Below are positions 1 through 5,827 of a stretch of DNA of 5,827 nucleotides, one piece after another (the stretch's first letter is position 1; every line of letters starts with the position of its first letter). The notes beneath the pieces were generated by a model that ran no database searches, was not told where the DNA came from, and saw only the letters and a program-made list of their open reading frames with translations. A program made the position numbers and the translations under genes. Origin of the DNA: Oscillospiraceae bacterium (GTDB lineage Bacteria > Bacillota_A > Clostridia > Oscillospirales > Acutalibacteraceae); contig DOWI01000210.1 of assembly GCA_003519645.1 (NCBI GenBank), forward strand, positions 10,826-16,652, read 5' to 3'.

Positions 1-126
1 CAGGAAATTACTGCAAAAGCGGACTCTGACGAGATAAAGGTATTTGTTTGGCGGGATAAAACGCGGCTGATTCCGATAGCCGACGGACTTTATCTCTCCG
101 AAAAGGCATCCGGTGCAAGTGAATGA
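1..126 (+). CDS. C-terminal end of a large secreted or surface protein (partial, 5' end outside window)
   Basis: The frame starting at base 1 is open for 41 codons and stops at TGA 124-126. The visible tail contains the segment IKVFVWRDKTRLIPIADG. From memory, this resembles the 'hydrophobic strand + W-D/R-x-x-x-x-x-P-I/L' ending (IKVFVWD...MKPL-like) seen at the extreme C-terminus of many multidomain clostridial exoproteins, such as pectate lyases, SGNH hydrolases and other polysaccharide-active proteins. If so, this is the last strands of a beta-sandwich module and the catalytic part lies upstream. The stop is only 35 bases before the next start and I see no hairpin terminator between them, so co-transcription with the next gene is likely. 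That this is a real coding end is well supported by position, frame and protein-like composition; the protein's function cannot be read from this fragment. Confidence 0.75.
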   Translation, partial: QEITAKADSDEIKVFVWRDKTRLIPIADGLYLSEKASGASE

Positions 127-150
127 TTTTAGAAATAAATGAATTATAAG

Positions 151-157
151 AAAGGAG
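151..157 (+). promoter_or_regulatory. Ribosome binding site for the GH-A glycosidase gene
   Basis: AAAGGAG lies 4 bases before ATG 162 and 10 bases before a second in-frame ATG at 168. The first gap is slightly short and the second slightly long, so the site does not decide the start. Either start leaves an intact signal peptide. Confidence 0.75.
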
Positions 158-161
158 TGAG

Positions 162-3100
162 ATGCGTATGAAGCATATGAGACGGCTCGGTTCGATTTTA
201 CTCGTTTGGGCGGTTGTTTTGAGTATGTGCTGTACAGGCGTATCTGCGGAAGAGGAGAGATTTGCCTATGGCGAATTGGGCAATAATGTCACGGCGTCCG
301 GCTTAATTTTAAGCGCGGGGACAAACGGCAATGCCGAACATCATGTGGTGGAGAAGGATGGCAAATTCGGCTGGCAGATGAAGCCCGTGCGAAACGACCA
401 GCCCGCGATATATGTAAATCTTGAAAACACCTTTGCATATAAGCTGTCGGACTATTCGTCATACGAGGTAGAGGTAGAGTACTTTGATGAGGGTGAGGGC
501 AAGTTTAGAATACGCTATGATGCTTTGCCGGACCCATGGCGTGACAAGGGCGATAAGCGTGACAATCAGATTGCGGTGAGCGATATCGTCACATCGACCG
601 ATACGGGCAAATGGAAAACCGCGACTGTCAGGCTTGAATATCCGCGGTTTGCGGACGGACTGAACGGATACGATTTTTGTATAACCACGCACGAGGAAAA
701 TATGGGACTTTCGATGGCGGACGTCACATTCAGGTCGATTACCGTCAGACCTGTCGGGACAAAGGCAAGCGTGCGTGCGCATATGAGCTCGGACGCGTTG
801 GGCAACAACTTCTTTTCGGGCGAAGCCGTTAAAATGGCAATGGATGTATACAATATGTCCAAAAAGGACGAAAAGGTGACGGTTACTGCGAAATCGGTGG
901 ATTTTGACCATAATACATATGACATAGGCAGCTATGATTTGGAGATACCGGCGGGCAAAAGCGTGCGCCGTGACATTGAGTTCACGCCGGAGCGGTATTC
1001 GACCTACACCTTGTATTATGAGATAAGCGGAGAGGGCATATCGTCAAAGGGCAAAACGGAATACGCGTATTGCCTGCAGAATGATAAATTAAACCCGAAC
1101 CTTTGCTATAACGAGCACCACTATTCATGGCCAAAGGAACCCGAAAAGCTGATACCTTTAATGAAAAAAGCGGGTATAAGCGGGACGAGAGAGGATGATT
1201 GGTGGAGATTATACGAGCAGCAGACAGGGCAGTTTGTTGTGCCTGAGAAGTCGAGACACGTTATGGAGGTTTATGAGCAGTACGGCCTTGACCAAATGGT
1301 GATATTAATTGCGGGCGGAAATGATGCCTTGGGGGCTTACGGCTTGGTGGATGAGCTGCCGGTCAGTGAAGCGGCACAAGAGGCATTTCTTGAAAGATTT
1401 GTAAGACCGCTTGCGATAAAAAACAAAGGTAAGCATACCTACTTTGAGCTGTTTAACGAGCTGAACTTTCACACCGGCAACGGACACGACGCCGAATGGT
1501 ACGGAAAGCTGGCAAGGAAGGTCTATAAGGTGATAAAGGAGGTCGACCCCAACTATAAGCTGGCTATAGGCGCTTCGGCGGGCGCGTCCATGGACTGGAT
1601 AACGACGGTAATCAAATCGGCCGAGGGCTGCTTTGACGAATATTCCTTCCACTATTACGGACATTCCAATTCAAGGGATTCGGGCTTTTATAATGCGGCG
1701 AAGGGTGTGCGGACGGCGCTGGATGAAAACGGTGCGGCAGACATTCCGCTAAGCGTAAGCGAAACCGGTCATTCATCTTCACAGCAGATAGGATTTTCAT
1801 CTTTGACAACAGAGCCGGGCTATAGAATGCAGGCGGAGAGAAATGCACAGCTTTATGCAACGCTGATGTCGCCGGAGCTGAAGATAAGAACAATTTATTA
1901 TTACGATTTTCAGGACGACGGATATTATCCGGAGGACGGCGAGAATAATTTCGGCGCGATAAGATTTCGTAATACGATTGATACCCCTTATATTGCAAAG
2001 CCGACATATCTGACGATTGCGGCAGTCAATCATTTTCTGACAGGTGCAGAGGTGGTCGATAAGCAAGAGCTTGAGACCGCGTCGTGCTATAAATTCAAGC
2101 GGGACGACGGAAAAGATATTATGATGGTGTGGTCATACAGGGACAGCGAGTATTTTACGGCGTCGCTTGGCTCTGACGACGTTGAGGTTTTCGATATGTA
2201 CGGAAATAAGCTTGACGTATATCGCAAAAACGGAATATATTCTATAGCGCTTGACGAACAGCCCGTTTACTTCGTGGGTAATTTCACGAAGTATGAGCTT
2301 GAGGCAGAGCCGATATTTACCGTTTCGGGCACCGAATTTGATATGCCCTACGGCGATATAGTGGATATAGAAATCACAAAGGCGATTGATGATAATGCGG
2401 CGGTTGAGGTTGTTCTCCCCGATGACGGCTATGTTGAGGTTTACGAAAACAAAGGCTTTGCGGGCAACAAGGCGGTCGTCAGACTCAGCGCAAAGGGTGA
2501 GACGGGCAAAAAGGCTGTCGCCCGCCTTATCGTAAAGGGTGAGGACGGCAAGACATTTCTGAACGAGAAAATTGTTTTGTCGTACACCGATGCGACTGTG
2601 GTTAATTTCAGGACAGAGCCGTACAATGATAAAAATCTCGGCAGATGGATCGGTGTTATCACGATAAAGAATAACAATCACGTCGAGCCGATAAAGGGCA
2701 GGATTTTATTCAACGCCCCAAGCGAGCTGTCTGAGAAAATAAAGTATGTTGAGGTTCCGGAGATTGCGCCTAATACCGAAAAGGAAATCAGGTTTAATAT
2801 GCCGGAGGTTGAATTTTTCCGTTCATACTTTATAGATGCCGATTTAAAGCTTGACAACGGATACAGCCAGCATTTGAATATCTATGCCGATTGCTGTGCG
2901 GCGGTTTACGCCTATGAAAAGCCGGTGATTGACGGAACCGTTTCCGAAAATGAGTGGCGCGGCGGCAAAGAGCTGTGGCTGGGCGAGGGAAATGAATATG
3001 AGCTTTTCACGTCCTATAAAGGAGACAGCGACTTATCGGGAAATATAAAGTATATGTGGGACGAGGATAACCTATATATGCTGTGTCAAATGACGGACGA

Positions 3101-3554
3101 TATCTTCTATCAAAAAGAGGCGAGCTCCGGTATATGGAGCGGTGACTCGGTGCAGATAGGCGTGTATTACGGTCAGATAGCCCATAACGACCAAAGACTG
3201 TTTACGGAATTGGGATTTGCCCTGACACCCAACGGTCCCTTTGTTGCAAAGTATTCAACCGAGCCGGGCGCCACGGTGTTTACCGAGCATCAGGGCGAGG
3301 CGGAGATGACGCAGCTTGCCGTTACCCGAAACGGTAAGCTTACAACATATGAGGCGCGAATACCGTGGGCGGAGCTTTTGACAGCGGATGCCCCGAGACT
3401 TACGTTGGGCGAATCGGTCAGATTTAATATGATAGTCAACGATAACGACGGCGCCGGCAGATGGGGCTGGGTTGAATACGGCTCCGGCATCGGCGTGGAA
3501 AAGGACGGCACGCAGTTTGGCTATTTAAGACTGATGGACAATAACAAAAAATAA
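162..3554 (+). CDS. Secreted multidomain clan GH-A glycoside hydrolase (GH39/GH5-like) with C-terminal CBM9-like domain
   Basis: Predicted extracellular glycosidase of 1130 residues. Residues 1-29 are a signal peptide (basic MRMKHMRR, hydrophobic core, cleavage after VSA29; no lipobox, because M precedes the cysteines). About 33-200 is a jelly-roll, carbohydrate-binding-like domain; 201-306 is Ig-like. About 311-628 is a TIM barrel with clan GH-A hallmarks: FELFNELNF places N432-E433 as candidate acid/base on strand 4, FHYYG at 496-500 fits strand 6, and SVSETG places E534 as candidate nucleophile on strand 7 (101 residues later). A strand-8 segment IYYYDFQDDG (578-587) is followed by ENNFG (594-598), a pattern I associate with GH39/PslG-like proteins, then AKPTY (612-616). 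About 629-709 is the C-terminal beta-domain, 712-910 is Ig-like, and 912-1125 is CBM9-like (PVIDGTVSENEW, W966-DEDNLY, then a closing GYLRL strand). Substrate and exact family are unresolved: the usual NEP is NEL here. No anchor motif is seen, so the protein is probably released. An alternative start is ATG 168. Domain assignments are from motif reading, not a search. Confidence 0.88.
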   Translation: MRMKHMRRLGSILLVWAVVLSMCCTGVSAEEERFAYGELGNNVTASGLILSAGTNGNAEHHVVEKDGKFGWQMKPVRNDQPAIYVNLENTFAYKLSDYSSYEVEVEYFDEGEGKFRIRYDALPDPWRDKGDKRDNQIAVSDIVTSTDTGKWKTATVRLEYPRFADGLNGYDFCITTHEENMGLSMADVTFRSITVRPVGTKASVRAHMSSDALGNNFFSGEAVKMAMDVYNMSKKDEKVTVTAKSVDFDHNTYDIGSYDLEIPAGKSVRRDIEFTPERYSTYTLYYEISGEGISSKGKTEYAYCLQNDKLNPNLCYNEHHYSWPKEPEKLIPLMKKAGISGTREDDWWRLYEQQTGQFVVPEKSRHVMEVYEQYGLDQMVILIAGGNDALGAYGLVDELPVSEAAQEAFLERFVRPLAIKNKGKHTYFELFNELNFHTGNGHDAEWYGKLARKVYKVIKEVDPNYKLAIGASAGASMDWITTVIKSAEGCFDEYSFHYYGHSNSRDSGFYNAAKGVRTALDENGAADIPLSVSETGHSSSQQIGFSSLTTEPGYRMQAERNAQLYATLMSPELKIRTIYYYDFQDDGYYPEDGENNFGAIRFRNTIDTPYIAKPTYLTIAAVNHFLTGAEVVDKQELETASCYKFKRDDGKDIMMVWSYRDSEYFTASLGSDDVEVFDMYGNKLDVYRKNGIYSIALDEQPVYFVGNFTKYELEAEPIFTVSGTEFDMPYGDIVDIEITKAIDDNAAVEVVLPDDGYVEVYENKGFAGNKAVVRLSAKGETGKKAVARLIVKGEDGKTFLNEKIVLSYTDATVVNFRTEPYNDKNLGRWIGVITIKNNNHVEPIKGRILFNAPSELSEKIKYVEVPEIAPNTEKEIRFNMPEVEFFRSYFIDADLKLDNGYSQHLNIYADCCAAVYAYEKPVIDGTVSENEWRGGKELWLGEGNEYELFTSYKGDSDLSGNIKYMWDEDNLYMLCQMTDDIFYQKEASSGIWSGDSVQIGVYYGQIAHNDQRLFTELGFALTPNGPFVAKYSTEPGATVFTEHQGEAEMTQLAVTRNGKLTTYEARIPWAELLTADAPRLTLGESVRFNMIVNDNDGAGRWGWVEYGSGIGVEKDGTQFGYLRLMDNNKK
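2469..2552 (+). repeat. 42-bp tandem duplication inside the glycosidase Ig-like region
   Basis: Two adjacent in-frame 14-codon units, 2469-2510 (K770-K783) and 2511-2552 (K784-K797), both follow KAVxRLxxKGExGK. By my alignment 10 of 14 residues and about 31 of 42 bases agree, with several synonymous differences. That fits an old duplication that has diverged under selection. It would add or duplicate a pair of beta-strands in the first Ig-like domain after the catalytic core. Confidence 0.65.
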
Positions 3555-3603
3555 GAGCACGTGACAATACGCTAATAAAAAACATTTTTGCTAACTTTAC
3601 GAA

Positions 3604-3632
3604 TTGATTTAATGATTTGCAAATGTTACAAT
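3604..3632 (+). promoter_or_regulatory. Candidate sigma-A promoter with extended -10
   Basis: TTGATT at 3604-3609 (4 of 6 to TTGACA) is separated by exactly 17 bases from TACAAT at 3627-3632 (5 of 6 to TATAAT). TG at 3624-3625 one base before the -10 forms the extended TGnTACAAT element. The expected transcription start is near 3639, giving a leader of about 98 nt before ATG 3737. The region is AT-rich, so chance matches are possible, but hexamers, spacing and extended element coincide in the only sizeable intergenic gap. Confidence 0.55.
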
Positions 3633-3724
3633 TTAATCAGGATAAATAATGTGCGTGGTGGTGAAAGTTGACAAAATTATTAAGGCGGCTTTTGCCAATG
3701 CATCGGATTTTAAAAAATTATTTT

Positions 3725-3729
3725 GGAGG
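3725..3729 (+). promoter_or_regulatory. Strong ribosome binding site GGAGG for the repeat-domain protein
   Basis: GGAGG is followed by exactly seven T residues (3730-3736) and then ATG 3737. The 7-base spacing is near ideal and fixes ATG 3737 as the preferred start. The spacer is a pure homopolymer, so slippage there would change SD-to-start spacing. Confidence 0.88.
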
Positions 3730-3736
3730 TTTTTTT

Positions 3737-3778
3737 ATGAAAAAGAAATTAGTTGTATCGAAAAAGAAATTAGTGGTA
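3737..3778 (+). repeat. 21-bp tandem duplication in the signal peptide n-region
   Basis: Units 3737-3757 and 3758-3778 agree at 18 of 21 bases and encode MKKKLVV and SKKKLVV. The duplication keeps frame and doubles the positive charge and first hydrophobic residues ahead of the signal-peptide core. The start codon is inside the first unit, and the second unit has TCG in its place. Confidence 0.85.
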
Positions 3779-5827
3779 TTGTGGATTACAACGGCTGCAT
3801 TATTGGTTTCTATGCTTGGCGCGGTTAACGTTTCTGCGGCTTCCCTCAATGTCGGCGTAAAGCAGGACTTTGAATCGGGAATAAATACGGGTAATGATTT
3901 GATTACTAAGGTACAAGATGAGCAGTACGGCGGAGTTTTGAACCTTTCATCGTCAGCCAATAAAGCGGATTGTGATATATCGTTTGATTTTGACCAACCC
4001 GCTTTATCGGGAAAGTATCTGATGAGCTTTGACGCCAAAATGCCGGAGCTGAGCGGCGGCAGTACGGTGCTGGGTATTTTTACGTCAAATGCCGAGAACA
4101 AGCAGCTGCGCTTTCTTGAATTGAACGGCGGAAGGTTTTTATCTACCAATGACGGCGCCAGTTATACTCAGATAGGCAATGCCTCTTATCAGCCCAATGT
4201 ATGGCAGAGGTACGACGTTGCATTTGATTTCGACGCAAAGAGCGCACAGGCATATGTGAACGGTGAATTAAAGGGCGCCATTGACCTTGCGGCGCTGAAT
4301 GTTACCGGTATGAAAAAAATACTGTTCCTCTATTGCGATTATACAAAAACAGCGCTAAGCGCGCAGGTTGACAACTTAAGCTTCAGACCGCTGCCCGCAA
4401 GCGCCGAAATGACAGCCGAATATACCTATAAGGGACAGTTTGAGGTGAATTTTTCGGAAACGGTTGTCGATATTGATGCAAACGATTTTGTGCTGACAAG
4501 AGCGCCGAAGAACGGCGGCGCAGAGGAAACCGTCCCGTTTGAGGTTGACTATATTACAGCAGACAAGGCTGTGCTTACCCCGGCTTTAAGCGGCGGCGCA
4601 TATATATATAAGCTCACGTTTGTGAATAAAAAGACCATGCTGGGTAATGAAGTTTTAAACAGAGTATATACGTACACTTCAAATCAGCAGGACATTGATT
4701 GGAAATATACAGCGACCCCGAATGGTTATGTCAGTGAAGATGAGGAATACAGAGGAAGCGTTCTTACAAAGAACAGTACCGACGATGCAGCATTTGACGC
4801 CAACTGGTCAACACCGCTTACGGCAGGGAAATATATCTTCTCGTATGATGTTAAATTTGAGAATATTGATAAAAAAGTTATATTGGTAAGCCTAAACAAC
4901 AGATGGTATCAGTCGATATGGGAGGACGGGGCGTTTGGAGAGGTAAAAAACGGCAGCTGGTCATGCACAAGATATGGCAGTAATACTTATATCAAAGATA
5001 ACAACTGGCACAGGATAGACAATGTTGTGGACTTAGATTCCAAAAAGACATATACCTATTTGGACGGCGTATATACCGGAGAGACGGATATATCAGACAG
5101 AATTGCCGCCGGCGCTTCGTGGAATCAGGTAAACTTTAACAGTACGGGATCTGATGCCAAGGCGACCGCTTCTTTTGATAATATAAGTGTAAAATCCATT
5201 GACAATGATTTTGACGCCGGCTTGAGCATAGCGGGTGAGGATTTGGTTTATATTGATTTTAGTGAGACCGCATACCTGACAGATGATAATATTAAGGTTC
5301 AGGTGACATCCAATCCTCTGTCCGCGAAAGATGCGGAGGAGGTTGGTGCGGAAATCGTGTATCAGAACGGTACAAGGACTGCCGTTAAGCTTGCAAGACC
5401 GCTTGTAAATGGCGAGAGCTGTGTTGTTACATTAAACGGCGTTAAATCGTTTATGGGCAGAGAGCTGAAGAAAAATGCACTTACCCCGATTGCGTATACA
5501 ATGGAAAAATCCGACGTCATTGCAGAGGATGATATGAGCAGCTATGCCGTGGGCGAAACATTAAACGGCAAGGGTCGGTGGACAAACGACCATGGAGATG
5601 CCTATTTGTACAAGGATGAAAAAGGTAAAGTAATACACAAGGGAGAAGGTACGACATATACTTTTGATAATCCTGTGACCAAGGGTAAGATTTCAATGGA
5701 ACTTGATTTCTCAACAGTTAGACACGAAAAAGAGCAAGGCTTCTGGGTACTTTTTACAGATTTGAATGATAATATGAGGACAACAGCAATTGTTTGGAAC
5801 GATAAGGTTACAATAGGAGATTCATGG
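3737..5827 (+). CDS. Large secreted protein with alternating LamG-like and SbsA-type Ig-like domains (partial, 3' end outside window)
   Basis: The frame from ATG 3737 is open to the last base, giving 697 codons with no stop. Residues 1-34 are a signal peptide: a lysine-rich doubled n-region, a core around LWITTAALLVSMLGAV and cleavage after VSA34. The mature part alternates two modules. LamG/concanavalin-like sandwiches lie at about 38-219, 322-488 and 596 onward, aligned on GKYLMSFD (92-99), AGKYIFSYD (363-371) and KGKISMELD (649-657). In the first two, NVWQRYD...YVNGELKG matches NNWHRID...YLDGVYTG, and the modules close with QVDNLSF or SFDNISV. Ig-like domains lie at about 222-318 and 490-593, each with an FSET motif (239-242 and 508-511) typical of SbsA/Big_5 domains. 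LamG-like sandwiches usually bind glycans; no catalytic residues are visible. It may be a surface-binding protein or the N-terminal arm of a larger enzyme whose catalytic or anchoring part lies beyond the window. A separate promoter candidate precedes it. Confidence 0.87.
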   Translation, partial: MKKKLVVSKKKLVVLWITTAALLVSMLGAVNVSAASLNVGVKQDFESGINTGNDLITKVQDEQYGGVLNLSSSANKADCDISFDFDQPALSGKYLMSFDAKMPELSGGSTVLGIFTSNAENKQLRFLELNGGRFLSTNDGASYTQIGNASYQPNVWQRYDVAFDFDAKSAQAYVNGELKGAIDLAALNVTGMKKILFLYCDYTKTALSAQVDNLSFRPLPASAEMTAEYTYKGQFEVNFSETVVDIDANDFVLTRAPKNGGAEETVPFEVDYITADKAVLTPALSGGAYIYKLTFVNKKTMLGNEVLNRVYTYTSNQQDIDWKYTATPNGYVSEDEEYRGSVLTKNSTDDAAFDANWSTPLTAGKYIFSYDVKFENIDKKVILVSLNNRWYQSIWEDGAFGEVKNGSWSCTRYGSNTYIKDNNWHRIDNVVDLDSKKTYTYLDGVYTGETDISDRIAAGASWNQVNFNSTGSDAKATASFDNISVKSIDNDFDAGLSIAGEDLVYIDFSETAYLTDDNIKVQVTSNPLSAKDAEEVGAEIVYQNGTRTAVKLARPLVNGESCVVTLNGVKSFMGRELKKNALTPIAYTMEKSDVIAEDDMSSYAVGETLNGKGRWTNDHGDAYLYKDEKGKVIHKGEGTTYTFDNPVTKGKISMELDFSTVRHEKEQGFWVLFTDLNDNMRTTAIVWNDKVTIGDSW
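3848..5827 (+). repeat. Protein-level repeat: LamG-like + Ig-like module pair, period about 270 residues
   Basis: Unit 1 is about 3848-4693, unit 2 about 4694-5521, and unit 3 starts about 5522 and runs off the window. The FSET motifs are 269 residues apart, and the GKY strands of units 1 and 2 are 272 apart (286 from unit 2 to unit 3). Similarity is visible in the protein only; nucleotide identity is low, so these are old, diverged domain duplications. Confidence 0.65.

Larger units (their letters stand above)
3555..3736. other. Intergenic region and leader between the two secreted-protein genes
   Basis: AT-rich 182 bases. I see no convincing rho-independent terminator after the glycosidase: the only nearby fold is a weak A/T pairing around AAAAAACATTTTT (3586-3598). 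After the candidate promoter, the leader has a short GGC-TTTT-GCC hairpin possibility and two copies of AAAATTATT (near 3673 and 3714). None of this matches a riboswitch class I recognise. Read-through from the upstream gene therefore remains possible. Confidence 0.5.

Noticed and set aside
183..251. Lipoprotein signal at the Cys-Cys of the glycosidase signal peptide
   Set aside because: The residues before the first cysteine are LSM, lacking the small residue at -1 needed in a lipobox; VSA at 27-29 fits signal peptidase I.
459..2681. Several long minus-strand open frames within the glycosidase gene
   Set aside because: They lie wholly inside a well-supported + strand gene, have low-complexity or basic/cysteine-rich composition, no ribosome binding sites and no recognisable domains.
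3558..3563. CACGTG palindrome just after the glycosidase stop
   Set aside because: It is only 6 bp, does not extend outward, and is not followed by a T-run, so it is neither a terminator nor a supported operator.
3586..3598. A-run/T-run fold as a terminator for the glycosidase gene
   Set aside because: The stem would be five A-T pairs with no GC and a very short loop, too weak for a rho-independent terminator.
3668..3696. TTGACA at 3668 as a second promoter -35
   Set aside because: The -35 is perfect, but the matching -10 position (3691-3696, TTTGCC) is poor and no better hexamer sits at acceptable spacing.
3661..3828. GTG-started 55-codon frame overlapping the LamG/Ig gene start
   Set aside because: It overlaps the real gene's signal peptide in another frame, has no convincing ribosome binding site and does not resemble a known leader peptide.
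3718..4149. Minus-strand 143-codon open frame over the start of the LamG/Ig gene
   Set aside because: It is antisense to a clear signal peptide and LamG-like domain. Its repeated NFFF-type residues are just the reverse of the lysine-rich duplication.
4695..4889. Plus-strand 64-codon open frame inside the LamG/Ig gene
   Set aside because: It is out of frame within a continuous, domain-bearing reading frame, with no ribosome binding site and no domain.

Overview
The window looks like part of a polysaccharide-utilisation or cell-surface region from a Bacillota (probably clostridial, gut or anaerobic-digester type) bacterium. The basis is Gram-positive-style strong Shine-Dalgarno sites (AAAGGAG, GGAGG), moderate GC with AT-rich intergenic DNA, Lys-rich signal peptides ending in VSA, and large multidomain secreted proteins built from beta-sandwich modules. 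Genus cannot be told from the sequence. All real genes are on the + strand.

Layout: positions 1-126 are the last 41 codons of an upstream gene whose C-terminus resembles the final beta-strand segment of large clostridial surface or exo-proteins. After only 35 bases comes a complete 1130-residue secreted protein (162-3554). Its order is signal peptide, jelly-roll carbohydrate-binding-like domain, Ig-like domain, clan GH-A (beta/alpha)8 glycoside hydrolase with candidate catalytic glutamates E433 and E534, C-terminal beta-domain, one or two Ig-like domains (one holding a 14-residue tandem duplication), and a C-terminal CBM9-like domain. A 182-base AT-rich intergenic stretch (3555-3736) holds a good candidate extended -10 promoter (3604-3632), a leader of about 100 nt and a strong ribosome binding site. 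It is followed by a second secreted protein (3737 to the window end, 697 codons visible, no stop). That protein alternates LamG/concanavalin-like domains with SbsA/Big_5-type Ig-like domains at a period of about 270 residues. Its signal peptide carries a 21-bp tandem duplication.

Together the genes suggest extracellular attack on and binding of a complex glycan: the first complete gene supplies a probable retaining glycosidase with substrate-binding modules. The second supplies a large repeat-rich binding or scaffold protein, or the non-catalytic N-terminal half of a bigger enzyme cut off by the window end. No RNA genes, CRISPR, insertion sequences, transporters or regulators are visible. I do not see a clearly novel defence or mobile system here; the points of interest are an unassigned glycosidase subfamily and two small in-frame coding duplications.
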